Assembly: GCA_029465975.1 (NCBI GenBank)
Contig: CM055748.1
Span: forward strand, 14,642,627-14,706,626
Length of the DNA: 64,000 nt
Origin: Dallia pectoralis
Lineage: Eukaryota > Chordata > Actinopteri > Esociformes > Umbridae
Direction: 5' to 3'
Made by a program: the position numbers and the translations under genes
Notes under the pieces: model-generated
Database searches by the model: none
Told to the model about the DNA's origin: nothing
Seen by the model: only the letters and a program-made list of their open reading frames with translations
Shown here: in pieces, positions 34,174 through 46,081 of the stretch
How the letters are laid out: each line of letters begins with the position of its first letter
Numbering within the stretch: position 1 is the first letter of the stretch

Positions 34174-34960
34174 TAGGGCTGCTATATTGGAAAAAAATTA
34201 CATTGCGCTATTTTTTTCTTAACGATATATATTGCGATATTGCGAGCCATCAATCCAGGCTAAAGTTAACAATTACCATTCGGTCAGACTCATGTCGTTG
34301 GCCTGCTGGACCTGGTCTAATGGCAACATATCTTTAGCGATATGAAACGTTATTGCGTCTGTTATTTGTTTCCGTGATTGAGAGCCTTTCTGGTAAGGTG
34401 TCACGCTGGCAAAGGCATCGCAAATAGTTTTATGTTTTGTTTTGACTTTGTGAAGAGCCCCGTAAAGAGCTTCGTGGTGCCGTTTTAAGTGATAAGACAA
34501 ATTGGTGGCGTTTCCGTGTTTTGTGGCCACAACTTTATAACACTCCAGGCAAAGTATGTGTTTTTTGGTCAACATTCTCCTTTTTGTAGCCGAAATAGAC
34601 CCAAATAACTAATTTTGACTTTCTGTTTGATACGAAATCATTCTTTTTTGCGGTGGATCCTCTTCGTCGCTCATTTTTAGCTACAGGATTACCGGAGAAA
34701 ATGTTGACTGTGGGCGGTGAGCAGCGGCACAGCAAACCAATCACTGAGCCGGCACGCGGAACGTGAACCAATCACTGAGCTGGCACGCGGAACGTGAACC
34801 AATCACTGAGCCGTGTTTACTGTGCGCTACCCTGGTGCTACCGTTCTTTTAATACATTTATGGGTGCTACCCTTCTTCACATCGTATGTTCCGACGATGT
34901 GACTATCGCGAATGCGCACATCGCGATGTCGATGTAAAAACAGAATATAGTTCAGCCCTA
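34174..34960 (-). mobile_element. hAT element with 8-bp duplication CTACTAAC
   Basis: CTACTAAC at 34166-34173 and 34961-34968; ends TAGGGCTG and CAGCCCTA with AT-rich, CGATAT-containing subtermini. The flanking words CTCCTAG..CCACTAGGAACCGT occur on both sides as a separate local duplication. Encodes only a BED-finger fragment. Confidence 0.9.
34273..34672 (-). pseudogene. BED-type zinc finger (ZBED/hAT transposase N-terminus), frameshifted
   Basis: Reading from the right on the minus strand: SKLVIWVYFGYKKENVDQKT, a frameshift, then LCLECYKVVATKHGNATNLS and YHLKRHH: the W-x-YF aromatic pair, C-x2-C and H-x4-H of a BED finger. The linker ends with KQITDAITFHIAKDMLPL, the start of the transposase region. 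Confidence 0.78.
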
Positions 34961-35113
34961 CTACTAACCAACACCCTCCTAGACCACTAGGAACCGTTAC
35001 CTACTGCATGGGTGTTAAATGTTTGCTTTACATGACTGATCACTATGGTTAATACTTGTTATTTAATATTGTACGTTGCAATCATTAACAAATTTCGTTA
35101 ACATAATGCATTC

Positions 35114-36190
35114 ATGGGTGGCAGTGAAGGTGGGGGGTCTCGACGGATCAGACCCGGGCGGCAGAAGCTTGCTTTGGGGACGTGGAACGTCACCTCACTG
35201 GGGGGGAAGGAGCCAGAACTTGTGCGTGAGGTGGAGCGATACCAGTTGGATCTGGTGGGACTTACCTCTACGCACAACCGTGGCTCTGGAACCTTACTCC
35301 TGGATAGGGGTTGGACTCTGTTCTTCTCTGGAGTTGCCCAGGGTGAGAGGCGGCGGGCTGGTGTGGGGATACTCACGAGCCCACGTCTGAGCACGGCGGT
35401 GTTGGAGTTTACCCCGGTGGATGAGAGGTTTGCCTCCCTACGCCTAAGGGTGGTGGGGGGGAAAACTCTGACTGTTGTTTGTGCTTATGCACCAAACAGC
35501 AGTTCGGAGTATTCAGCCTTCTTGGAGACCCTGAAGGGAGTCCTATATAGGGCTCCAGTAGGGGACTCCATCATTCTGCTGGGAGACTTCAACGCACATG
35601 TGGGCAACGATGGAGACACCTGGAGAGGCGTGATTGGGAGGAACGGCCTCCCTGATCTAAACCCGAGCGGTCGTTTGTTATTGGACTTCTGTGCTAGTCA
35701 TGGATTGTCTATAACAAACACCATGTTCGAACATAAGGAGGCGCATAAGTGTACATGGTACCAGAGCACCCTAGGCCGAAGGTCAATGATCGATTTTGTG
35801 GTCGCATCGGCTGATCTAAGGCCGCATGTTTTGGACACTCGGGTGAAGAGAGGGGCAGAGCTGTCAACTGATCACCATCTGGTAGTGAGTTGGATCAGAG
35901 GGTGGGGAAAGACTTTGGACAGACCAGGTAAGCCCAAACGGGTAGTGCGGGTGAACTGGGAACGTCTGGAGGAGGCCCCTGTCCGAAAGATCTTCAACTC
36001 ACACCTCCGGCGGAGCTTTTCAGGCATCCCTGTGGAGGTTGGGGGCATTGAACCTGAGTGGGCAATGTTCAAAGCTTCTATTGCTGAAGCTGCGGCGGTG
36101 AGCTGTGGTCTCAAGGTCCTAGGTGCCTCAGGGGGTGGTAACCCTAGAACACCGTGGTGGACCACGGTGGTCAGGGAAGCTGTCCGGTGA
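35114..36190 (+). pseudogene. RTE LINE endonuclease frame
   Basis: 358 codons. APE endonuclease blocks: LGTWNVTSL, VGLTSTH (the usual Glu is changed to Ser), VVCAYAPNSS, LLGDFNAHVG, MIDFVV and STDHHLV. The linker to the RT ends in PWWTTVVREAVR, then a frameshift moves translation to the frame of the next feature. The first Met uses the A of the target duplication. Confidence 0.85.
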
Positions 36191-38059
36191 CTCCGGAGGC
36201 AGTTGCAGGGTACCGACAGGCCCGAAGGGCTGCAGCCGCTGCCGTGTCAGAGGCAAAGCAGCGGGTGTGGGAGAAGTTTGGAGAAGCTATGGAGAAGGAC
36301 TTTCGGTCGGCACCAAAATGCTTCTGGAAAACCGTTCGGCACCTCAGAAGGGGAAAACGGGGAACCATCCAAGCTGTGTACAGTAAGGATGGGACACTGT
36401 TGACCTCAACTGATGATGTGATCGGGCGCTGGAAAGAGCATTTTGAGGAGCTCCTGAATCCGACCTACACGCCCTCTAGTACAGAGGCAGAGCTGGAGGC
36501 TGATGGAGGGTCATCGTCAGTTTCCCTGGGGGAAGTCGCTGAGGTAGTCAAACAACTCCACAGTGGCAAAGCCCTAGGGACTGATGAGATTCGTCCAGAA
36601 ATGCTAAAAGCTTTGGGTGGGGAAGGGCTGTCTTGGTTGACACGCCTCTTCAACATTGCATGGAAGTCTGGGACAGTGCCAGAGGAGTGGCAGACCGGGG
36701 TGGTGGTTCCCCTCTTTAAAAAGGGGGACCAGAGAGTGTGTGCCAATTACAGAGGTATCACACTCCTCAGCCTCCCTGGTAAAGTGTACTCCAAAGTGCT
36801 GGAAAGGAGGGTTCGGCCAATAGTCGAACCTCAGATTGAAGAGGAACAATGCGGTTTTCGTCCTGGCCGGGGAACCACGGACCAGCTCTTTACTCTCGCA
36901 AGGATCCTGGAGGGGGCCTGGGGGTATGCCCATCCAGTCTACATGTGTTTTGTGGATCTGGAGAAGGCGTATGACCGGGTACCCCGGGATCTTTTGTGGG
37001 AGGTGCTGCGGGAGTATGGGGTGAGGGGGTCTCTTCTCAGGGCCATCCAATCTCTGTACGCTCAAAGCATGAGCTGTGTCCGTGTCCTCGGCAGTAAGTC
37101 GGATTCGTTCCAGGTGGGGGTTGGCCTCCGCCAGGGCTGCGCTTTGTCACCAATCCTGTTTGTAATATTCATGGACAGGATATCAAGGCGTTGTCATGGG
37201 GGGGAGGGGTTCCCGTTCGGTGGGCTGATGGTCACATCACTGCTTTTTGCGGATGATGTGGTCCTGATGGCCTCATCGGTCGGTGACCTTCAGCACTCAC
37301 TGGATCGGTTCGCAGCCGAGTGTGAAGCGGCTGGGATGAGGGTTAGCACCTCTAAATCTGAGGCCATGACTCTCAGCAGGAAACCGGTGGAGTGCCTACT
37401 CCGGGTAGGGAATGAGTCCTTACTCCAAGTGAAGGAGTTCAAGTACCTCGGGGTCTTGTTCGCGAGTGAGGGAACAATGGAGCGGGAGATTGGTCGGAGG
37501 ATCGGAGCAGCGGGGGCGGTGTTGCATTCGCTTCACCGCACCGTTGTGACGAAAAGAGAGCTGAGCCGAAAGGCAAAGCTCTCGATCTACCGGTCAATCT
37601 TTGTTCCTACCCTCACCTATGGTCATGAAAGCTGGGTCATGACCGAAAGAACGAGATCGCGGGTACAAGCAGCCGAAATGGGTTTTCTCAGAAAGGTGGC
37701 TGGCCTCTCCCTTAGGGATAGGGTGAGAAGCTCAGTCATCCGAGAGGAACTCGGAGTAGAGCCGCTGCTCCTTTGCATAGAAAGGAGCCAGTTGAGGTGG
37801 TTCGGGCATCTTGTACGAATGCCACCTGGGCGCCTCCCTAGAGAGGTGTTCCAGGCACGTCCAGCTGGGAGGAGACCTCGGGGAAGACCCAGGACTAGGT
37901 GGAGAGATTATATCTCCACACTGGCCTGGGAACGCCTCGGGATTCCCCAGTCAGAGCTGGCTAATGTTGCCCGGGAAAGGGAAGTTTGGGGTCCCCTGCT
38001 AGAGCTGCTACCCCCGCGACCCGACCCCGGATAAGCGGTTGAAGATGAGATGAGATGAG
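35115..38059 (+). mobile_element. RTE/RTEX-type LINE with 12-bp target duplication
   Basis: ATAATGCATTCA occurs at 35103-35114 and 38060-38071. Between lie an endonuclease ORF, a reverse-transcriptase ORF and a short tail, GATAAGCGGTTGAAGATGAG with GATGA repeats. The 5' end is truncated just at the endonuclease start, as is usual for this group. One frameshift separates the ORFs. A deleted copy of the same family is at 46254-46593. Confidence 0.9.
36154..38034 (+). pseudogene. RTE LINE reverse-transcriptase frame
   Basis: Up to 626 codons, true homology from about 36195 (EAVAGYRQARRAA). RT blocks in order: GKALGTDEIRPEM, WQTGVVVPLFKKGD, NYRGITLLS, QCGFRPGRGTTDQ, VDLEKAYDRVPR, GLRQGCALSPILF, SLLFADDVVLMA (catalytic FADD), KYLGVLF. 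The C-terminus has LRWFGHLVRMPPGRLP and ends PRPDPG. No stop in the RT; the element fails only at the junction frameshift and a changed endonuclease residue. Confidence 0.9.
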
Positions 38060-38449
38060 ATAATGCATTCAAAATAAAATGATGTATTAAGGGCCAAATT
38101 TCAAAACATTTTAAAAATGCAATAAGTCTTGTTTGACCGCACTTATTTCAGTGCTGTGAAAAGAGTGAATTTTTTTGGGAATATTTACATGATCATTTTA
38201 TTAATTTATGTACAAATTTCACACCACACCACTCCAACTGGCTCTCTGTTACCCATTATAGCCAAATGTAATTAAATATTGACTATAGTAGACACACCCA
38301 GGGGTCTGTTCTCCGTACATCGCTTAATACATCTGAGATCAAATGAGACATCCAAGATGACATCATCCGGCTAATCATCATCCGGCTAATTTGGTTCTCC
38401 AAACACACCTGCTGAATACAATTAGTATAGCTGGATTGAGTCGTCTGAG

Positions 38450-39497
38450 ATAAATGTGCGTCCACGCCCTGTGAACACGCCCAGAGAACACCCACGGCCC
38501 TGGTGCCGCAACAACAGCCACCCACTGCTCCGGGGCTGCAGCCAGGGCCAGCAAAAGCCCTGGAGCTGCAGCCACACATCCAGCAGCAGCCTGTTATTGA
38601 CCCCCTTCCAGCCACCAACCTCCAGGACCCAGAGACCACCTGAAGGTCTGGAGTACCAGTCTCCAAAGGTGGATGGGAGGTGGTGGAGGATATGGCTCGA
38701 GCTGCCAGGACCAGACTATGGGAAATCAGAGCTGGTCCCCACGGTCAGCTAGCTAGAGCCGCTCCCCTCTCAGCGTGAGAGTCCGGATGAGCGGCCCCTC
38801 CCACCTCAGCGTGAGTGCCTTGAGCGGTCCCTCCCCACTCAGTGTGAGTGCCTTGTGCGGCCCCTCCCCCCTCAGTGTGAGTGCCTTGAGAAGTGTTCGG
38901 ACGAGTGGCCCCTCCCTCCTCAGCCTGAGTGTTCGGACGAGTGGCCCCTCCCTCCTCCGCCTGGGTTCCTCGGGTGGCCCCTCCCCCCTCTGCCTGGGTT
39001 CCTGGGCGCCTCCGGGTCGGACTATAGACACTAGTCGGCCTCCGGCTAAGCCGCCGCCCCCGCGGTTTACCACCCTCTCCTCTTTCCTCGTTTTGACTTC
39101 TGGCTATCTAGAAGATATCTTTTTAGTGGGGGATACTGTCACGAGTGGTGAGGGTTGTTTCTACACGGGGCTGTTATGTTGGTGGGTTTTTGTTCTGTTC
39201 ACAGCTGTTTACGTTTAGTCATTAGTTGGGCTATAAAGGGTTGCTAGCAAGTATTCAGCTTTGCTTGGCATTGTTTGAAGTCACGAGTTATACAGAGGTG
39301 AGTGCTTGGAAATATAGATTGCTATTGTTTGTACATGGATATTATAAGTCGCTATATGCGCGTTTTCATTTCATGACAACAGTTGGCGTTATTGCCTTTT
39401 GTGGTTTGTTTTACTTTTGGTCGTTTAATAAACCTGTTTACACGGATTATCTGGCTCTGCATTTGGCTTTCGACACTACACCTTGGACGTACGTGAA
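38450..39497 (+). mobile_element. Ty3/gypsy 3' end: Pro-rich coding tail, polypurine tract and LTR
   Basis: A Pro-rich repeated frame (WPLPPQPECSDEWPLPPPPG and similar) at 38760-39030 ends before AGTGGGGGATAC, a polypurine tract. TGTCACGAGTGG at 39137 starts an LTR that ends in a decayed form near 39497 (ACACCTTGGACGTACGTGAAA). It resembles the complete LTR at 55826-56172. Upstream pol is missing. Confidence 0.6.
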
Positions 39498-39504
39498 AGT
39501 GGAA

Positions 39505-39770
39505 CTTCAATGTTTCATTAAAACGCAAGGGAACACCGCAAAGTCTGCACAATCCAAGAGAGGGCTGGCAAAAAGTAGCAGACAAATTAAATGCATTAGT
39601 GGTCATAATGTTATGGTTCTTTCATTTGTTATGGTATTGCATTTTAATAATGTCGTAATTTCATATTTTCTAAATGTCAGAGCCACCACAGGACCGACTA
39701 GAAAATGGGAACAAGTAAAAGTGAAGTGCATGAACATTCTACAAAAGTCTTTACTACTTATATTGTTCTT
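39505..39770 (+). pseudogene. Harbinger Myb/SANT-like accessory protein relic
   Basis: Frames give EGWQKVADKLNALVV and, about 100 bp on, RKWEQVKVKCMNILQ, which match the trihelix-like DNA-binding protein encoded beside Harbinger transposases. Frameshifted and interrupted. Confidence 0.6.
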
Positions 39771-40949
39771 AGTCACATACGTCTATTTTAAAACACAGTG
39801 CATACGTCTCTTTTAAAACACAGTGCATGTGTTTGTCTGTTCACAACAGCAATCAATAATCAGATTCAGAAATTAGAATTAGAAAAGTGTTTAATCCCCA
39901 TAAATGTGTGCACAGACAAGGAATTTACTTTGGCAGGAAAGTGCTTATATAAAACATATGAATAGAACAATATCAATTATACTAGACCAACCAGGGATCA
40001 GTAGTAGCAAAACCTTCATTACTGTTAAATTAATTTACCAAACTGTAAAGTTATTTGTTGCCTCATTAAATTAAGTACACCTATAATCCAAATGACTGGT
40101 ACAATAATTTCAACTGTTAAACATTGAGTTATGATAAATTGCTTTGACTTGTGAAAGTCAAAACTGTGTACGGATGTAAAAATATTTTGCCATGAGTTAT
40201 TGACGGCACTTTCCCCCAAGTTTTCCACATCTCCAATAGTGTAAAGGAACGAGCCACTCGCAAATAATATTATAATATGCAAACGGTGTGTGCCGTTATT
40301 AAAGCCCGACACCGACGAGTCGAACATCTAATGTGTGGATCCAACCAATTAATTATGTATTTGACATCCTCACGGGAAAACCGTTACATCTCAATGAGTA
40401 GAGTATCGCTTTGCGCTAAAGGGTCTTGTCCATCTCACAAGATGGGATTATTTTGAAATAGCTCAGCGAATTGTTCTTCTCGTATAAACGGACAGGACAT
40501 GGCTGTGAATGACTTTCCATGTCACCTCCCCACCTATAAAGCAGCGATCTAATCATGTTTACATGACATAAGCCTGCTCCGGAGCAGGTTTAAGCTTACG
40601 CACCTGTTGTTTTGACAACAAGTACAGGATGAGCTGCGGAGAACCAAACTCCAGGATTATGCCAAATCGTCAACAATCAAATCCGGCTAAATGAGTTAGC
40701 GACGTACGGAGAACAGACCCCAGGTTAGATTACTATAGTAGACACACCCAGGTTAGATTTCTACCAGACTTAAACCTCTTCATCAATGTAAAGTAAGCAA
40801 CAAGTCCTCAACAAGTAGTAACACCTAGCCTCAATCAAATTTGAATATCTAAAGTGATTGATTTAAAGTTGTTGAGCGTTGAAGAAAAGTTGCTGAGATT
40901 TACAGTATCTGTTGGAAAAGGGTAATGAAGCCATTTCTACGGTTCTGGG

Positions 40950-41960
40950 GAGTCATGGCTGGGTGATCTGTTACCGGACTCTGCACTTCCACTGCCCGGC
41001 TTCGGGCTACTGAGAGCCGACCGGGACGCATCTCTATCTGGGAAATCGAAAGGAGGAGGTATTTGTTTTTTCATAAAAAGTAGCTGGTGTGTAGATGTCA
41101 CAATGGTTCTAGAACACTGTTCTCCGGAAGCTGACAAACTGGTGACCTGGTGCAGCCAGAACAACTTAGAGCTCAATGCTCTAAAGACAGTGGAGATGGT
41201 TGTGGACTTCGGGAGAAACTCAGCCCCACTCTCACCCATGACCCTGTGAGTCCTTCCGCTTCCTGGGCACTATCCTCTCACAGGACCTCAAGTGGGATTT
41301 AAACATCAGCTCACTGACCAGGAAAGCACAAAAGAGGATGTACTTCCTTCGGCAGCTGAAGAAATTCAACCTGCCTAAGACTATGATGGTCCACTTCTAC
41401 TCAGCCATCATTGAGTCTATCCTCACCTCATCCATCACCACCTGGTACTCTGCTGCTACAGCTAAGGACAAGAGCAGACTGCAGCGTATCATCCGCTCAG
41501 CTGAAAAGGTGATAGGCTGCAGTCTGCCTAGCCTCGAGGACCTGCACACCTCGAGGGCTCTGAGACGAGCTTGGAAGATTTTGGCAGACCCCTCTCACCC
41601 CGGACAGTCTCTATTCAATCCACTCCCCTCCGGCAGAAGGCTTCAGTCCATCAGGACCAAAACCTCACGCCACAAGAACAGTTTCTTTCCATGTGCTACT
41701 GGCCTTCTCAACAAAGCCAGGGGTGCACACAAGCCTTGAACTCTGACCAATTAATTTTTGCACATTGCCTGATTTTGCACTACAATATTTGCTCTATTGC
41801 ACTGTTATTTATCTGTATTTTGTTTAGCATTTTGTGTATTACTATCCCTATACACACTCAGCCCGTTGTTGGTCTAGTATAATTTATATTGTTATATTCA
41901 TATGTTGTATGTAAGCACCTTCCTGCCATAGTAAATTCATTGTATGTTCACACATTCAAT
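40950..41960 (+). pseudogene. Rex1/CR1-like LINE with internal deletion
   Basis: 40950-41135 reads as endonuclease (LLRADRDASLSGKSKGGGIC, then HCSPEADKL). It joins directly to the late reverse transcriptase: VTWCSQNNLELNALKTVEMV, FLGTILSQDLKW, RKAQKRMYFLRQLKKFNLPK, FYSAIIESILTSSITTWYSA, and a C-terminus up to 41739. The polymerase core is absent. The 3' UTR runs to about 41960. Same family as 780-1258. Confidence 0.8.
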
Positions 41961-42834
41961 GGCGATAAAATACTTTTCCTTCAAGTGTTAACTGGTAGAA
42001 CAAGATGAATACATACAAGCGATGCTTCTGTTGGGGTTCAATAAGCAAAATGCATTTGTTTTGGCAGGTGGACGTCTGCATTCAACACACTGTTTTTAAC
42101 ACATGGCTAACACTATCAAATCTAACATAACGTCCTACTTCCTGCTATAGCTCTATTAACAAGTTTCAAAATAAAAGTCTAAACGACTACACTTCTAAAT
42201 GCATGAAAATTCAACCTTAAATGCTGAAGGCAGAACAATGAATGTGTCACGCTCGAAGGTGTAGTGCAGAGGAAGCCAGTTGCAGAGCGTGTTAATCTGT
42301 TACAGAATGTGGCACCCACAAGGATAGAAAAAGTGTGGGTGTTTTTGTGTGTGTGTGTTACTGTCTATTTCTGAGATATATGCAGAAGAGGTGTGATAGT
42401 TACATTATTTTTGCTGTCTTTGCAGTCTGCCTCTCACACAGAAAGCTAGTCAGTAAAATACCACATCATAAAGTTATCCAGCCTGTCAGAAACTCAGTCA
42501 GCATCAAGAAATGATGGAAGACCACAACTCTGTCTACATGATTCTCTGTGAGTACAGTTTGTGATTACTAGACAGAAATATAAACGCTTCCTTACAATTC
42601 ACACATGTCAGGTGGATTGATTATCTTAGCAAAAGAGTAATACTAAATAACTTATTAAATAAATTATTAAATTTGGGACAACCACTTTTCATGTTGCATT
42701 TACATGTTTGGTCAGTGGGCATTTCACATTTTAACCATATTGTAGCTTTAGGCAGAACAAGTAACAGCTAATAAATCAAGGACAGTATTATTTATGTTCT
42801 TTCTTGGTAACACATTATTGTACACTGTAAAATA
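41961..42834. other. Non-coding stretch with one possible orphan first exon
   Basis: At 42511-42547 MMEDHNSVYMIL precedes a GTGAGTAC donor, in an otherwise unassigned region. It could be a leader exon of a lost immunoglobulin-type gene. No partner exon was found, so this is weak. Confidence 0.25.
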
Positions 42835-43115
42835 CATTGATCAGCCATAACATTATGACATGTGAATTAAATAACTCTGATCATCTCATTATCATGGCTC
42901 CTGTCAGTGGGTGGGAAATATTAGGCAGCAAATTAACATTTTGTCCTCTAAGTTGATGAGTAAGAGCAAGAATTTGAACAACATTGCCAATGTTCAAATT
43001 GTGATGGCTAGACAACTGGGTCAGAGCATCTCCACAACTGCAGCTCTTGTGAGGTGTCCTCGGTCTGCAGTGGTCAGAACCTATCCACAGATCATGGTGG
43101 GCCAGAGCCCATGTT
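42835..43115 (+). pseudogene. Tc1-like transposon 5' fragment
   Basis: ATTGATCAGCCATAACATTA marks the Tc1 subterminus. A helix-turn-helix start follows: QIVMARQLGQSISTTAALVR. Truncated after about 280 bp. Confidence 0.8.
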
Positions 43116-43733
43116 CACTCATAGTTTCAGTGCAGGAACCTCATTTCATCATGGTTATGTTGTGCATATTGTGTTATCTTTTTGAAGATTTGAAAAAGTT
43201 TCTGGTGAAATGCATAGTGCTTAATTAGAAACGTTTTTACCAGATTATTTCATTCAAGGACAAAAAATATGGAATTACTCAACACAATAGAACAGGATTG
43301 AATATTGAAGAAACAAACTGACTGCACATGTTTTAGATAAATCTCAATTAGAACGTACATATTAAATAGTTTAATTGTGTTGAGTCTAACACAGTAGGTA
43401 GATTCTGGTAAAGTAGGTTCTGTAGAATAATCCCTAGTGAATAAAATAGTCAATGTTATCTAAATTTAAGACATTTAAAAAGTGGCCCTGATTATTTCAA
43501 ATAACCAATGAAATGTTGTATTGGACACCAAACAAATAAAATCATTAAAGGGATTGTTACGCTCTAGCCGGAGAAAAGGCGACCGCAACAGTCAGTGAAG
43601 TTGTGCGGGTGAAAAAGGAGGGCAAACAATACTGTATCATTGAAACTTGGTTTATTTGGCCTATACTACAGTCAAGGGAATGGCTAAACAGAACCAAAGC
43701 CAAGAAGGACAAGAACAAGAAGCACTATGCTCT
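43116..43733. other. Unassigned stretch
   Basis: I recognise no exon or element ends here. Confidence 0.35.
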
Positions 43734-44899
43734 CCCTTACGAAAAAAAAGTATACTATAAGTTTATTTTTGTGAGTATACTTAAGTTTAAAAAGTATACT
43801 AATATTAAAGTACTTAAAGTATACTAGAAGTGTACTTATTTATATACTATTTTTATACTAAGTAAACTAAATTGGCCCACTTTTTAGTTTATTTAGTACA
43901 CTTTAGAGTACACTTAGTATATTTTAAGTATACTTTTGAATACTTTAAAGTAACCTGTGTAGTGTACTTTTAGTTTATGAAGTAGACTTCTTAAAGTACT
44001 TAAAAAGTATACTTATGTATACTTTAAAGTAACCTGTGTAGGGCACTTTCAGTTCATGAAGTACACTTCTTGAAGTACTTAAGTCTACATTTGAATACTT
44101 TCAAGTACACTTTCAACTCATGTAAGTACTTCAAGAAGTAAACTTAATAAATGTCAATTTACTATGATTTACTAATAGATTTAAACACATAGTATAACTG
44201 TACAAGCCATGTTTGTCAAGTGAACCTTAAACAATACTCTAACAATCAGTGTCATGTGTCTGGTAGGAGTTCCACATGAAACTTTAGAATAAATATGCTT
44301 TTGTCTTCAAGTGTAATTAACATCTTTAAAATAAAAGAAATACAGTACATATTCAAAATACCTAAATAAATCTGAGAGGCAAGACACACAATGTGACTTA
44401 GACACATGTATTGCGAAACAGATAAATATTTTCATAAAAATATTGTCAAAGCTACATTATATTGTCAAAGCTACATTAAAGGGGGATAAACCAGCTATGA
44501 ACACTTAAAAAACTCATATATACATATATTTATAAAAAAAACTATTTTGAACTCTAAACGTTAAAATAAACATGGTTATTTTATTTAACAATATGCTTCT
44601 TTTTTGTACATGAAATGCATGCTCACATCTTTTCTGCCTTTACTTGTTTGAAGCATTCACTGTTGCACTTCTTGCGCAAGATTCTCCGGACATCTTGCAC
44701 TGTTATTTCTTAAAATTTCTCCCTAGCATGCCCTGTAAAAAAACACAAGACAACAAGCAAACATGATTAATATATTTAACCTTTAATAGAAATTTGTGAA
44801 ATTGTGCAATATAAAATTAGGATTCCAAATACGCTCTTGCGTGAAACATACCAAGGCAGATGAATTGTCGCCCCATTCACTGTTCGGATTGTGTACGTC

Positions 44900-45514
44900 T
44901 TACTCTTCACTGCTGGGATCGGTTACGTCTTCCTCTTCACTGCTGGGATCGGGTACATTGTCCTCCATGCTGTTGGAATTGTGTATGTCATCATCCTCTT
45001 CATTACTGAGATTGGGTATGTCTCCCTCTTTGCTGTTGGGATCAGATACAGAGTATTCTGCATTGACATTAACTTCCTCTGAAGAACTGAGAAAGGGTAA
45101 GGTACATCATTTAATTTATACTAGTATAGCCAGTTAAATGCAACATCGTATAAACACCCAGCGTGTTACAATTTATAACACACAGCATCAAGAAAAAAAA
45201 ATGTTATCAGCAAACTAGTGGCTACATGGGTTATTAGGATAAAGTACAGGGTGATTTTTGTTTCCTGCCAAACAAGCTACCTAGCAACCTTGCCTAATTA
45301 GTAACTGTAGCTACCAGTTACCTGAAAAACAAAAGATAAAGATAAGTAATTGTTAACAAGCGCTAGTTACGTCTTGTCTTCTTACATGGCTCAGACGTAA
45401 GTAGCTATCTAGCTAATGTTGATGTTAGCATTAACCATAACCAAGTAGCTAGTTAGCTGTTATCTCATATAGGCCTAGATAAAGTTAGAATTTAGCTCAA
45501 ACTCACCTGTTCAT
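44900..45514 (-). CDS. Spliced acidic ORF inside the AGTATACTT element
   Basis: ATGAACAG (45507-45514) with donor GTGAGT joins in frame to 44900-45086 (acceptor CTTTCTCAG), giving 64 codons. The protein is strongly acidic with four loose repeats of D(P/S)(S/N)SEE type: VSDPNSKEGDIPNLSNEEDD, then NVPDPSSEEEDVTDPSSEE. The frame stays open for about 38 codons past the TAA, so that stop may be a later mutation in a longer protein. Upstream at about 45600-45680 is a CpG-rich patch with TGACGTCG (CRE-like) and CCGCCCCC (GC box), a plausible promoter. The family is unknown to me. It may be an element-encoded protein or a captured host exon pair. Confidence 0.5.
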
Positions 45515-46081
45515 TCCATCTGTACTTTGTCCTTTTTGGAATCCTTACACCTGGGTGCTCGAGTTTAAAGCGTAGTTTATGGTGACTGAAACAGGCTGAA
45601 ATATCTCCGGTTCAACATATGATGTTTTGCTCGCGCGCAGGTAACAGGAAGTGACGTCGCTAATCAGCTCCGCCCCCATCCGTCTTCTTCTGATGCTTCA
45701 TTGGACATTTTTCTCAGTTAATGCATGTAAAATATGTTCAAATATATGTCCTATCTGTCCGGGGCTTTTATTCATATCTGACTTATAAATGTTCCTCACA
45801 ATACATACAGCAAAGGCGAAATTAGTTCATAGACATTTCTATTAATATATACCAATAATATTAGTATATACGAATATAGGGCTCCAAAATGTTCGGCAGT
45901 AATTATGGTTGCAGCTTCGGTAACAAAAAAGATTCAATGTGAAATGCAAAATATTTCATAGACATGAGTATTAGAATATACAAGATGGATCTAAAAACAT
46001 TACTTGTAATTACTTGTAGTTTTTGCTGTATAATAAAAGAAAACGTACATCTCCAGAAGAAATGTGTAAAAATGGTTTTCT

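Larger units (their letters stand above)
38302..40720 (+). mobile_element. PIF-Harbinger element with a gypsy fragment inside
   Basis: Ends GGGTCTGTTCTCCGTAC and GTACGGAGAACAGACCC, with CAG directly outside both (38299-38301 and 40721-40723). The surrounding ACTATAGTAGACACACCCAG is a small pre-existing direct repeat. A Myb/SANT-like accessory-protein relic at 39505-39770 supports Harbinger. 38450-39497 is a gypsy 3' end. Confidence 0.8.

Noticed and set aside
35076..36403. Several additional ORFs on both strands over the RTE element
   Set aside because: They are shadow frames of the endonuclease and reverse-transcriptase coding sequence.
38456..39218. Novel Pro/Ser-rich host gene
   Set aside because: The frame leads straight into a polypurine tract and an LTR, so it is best read as the end of a gypsy coding region.
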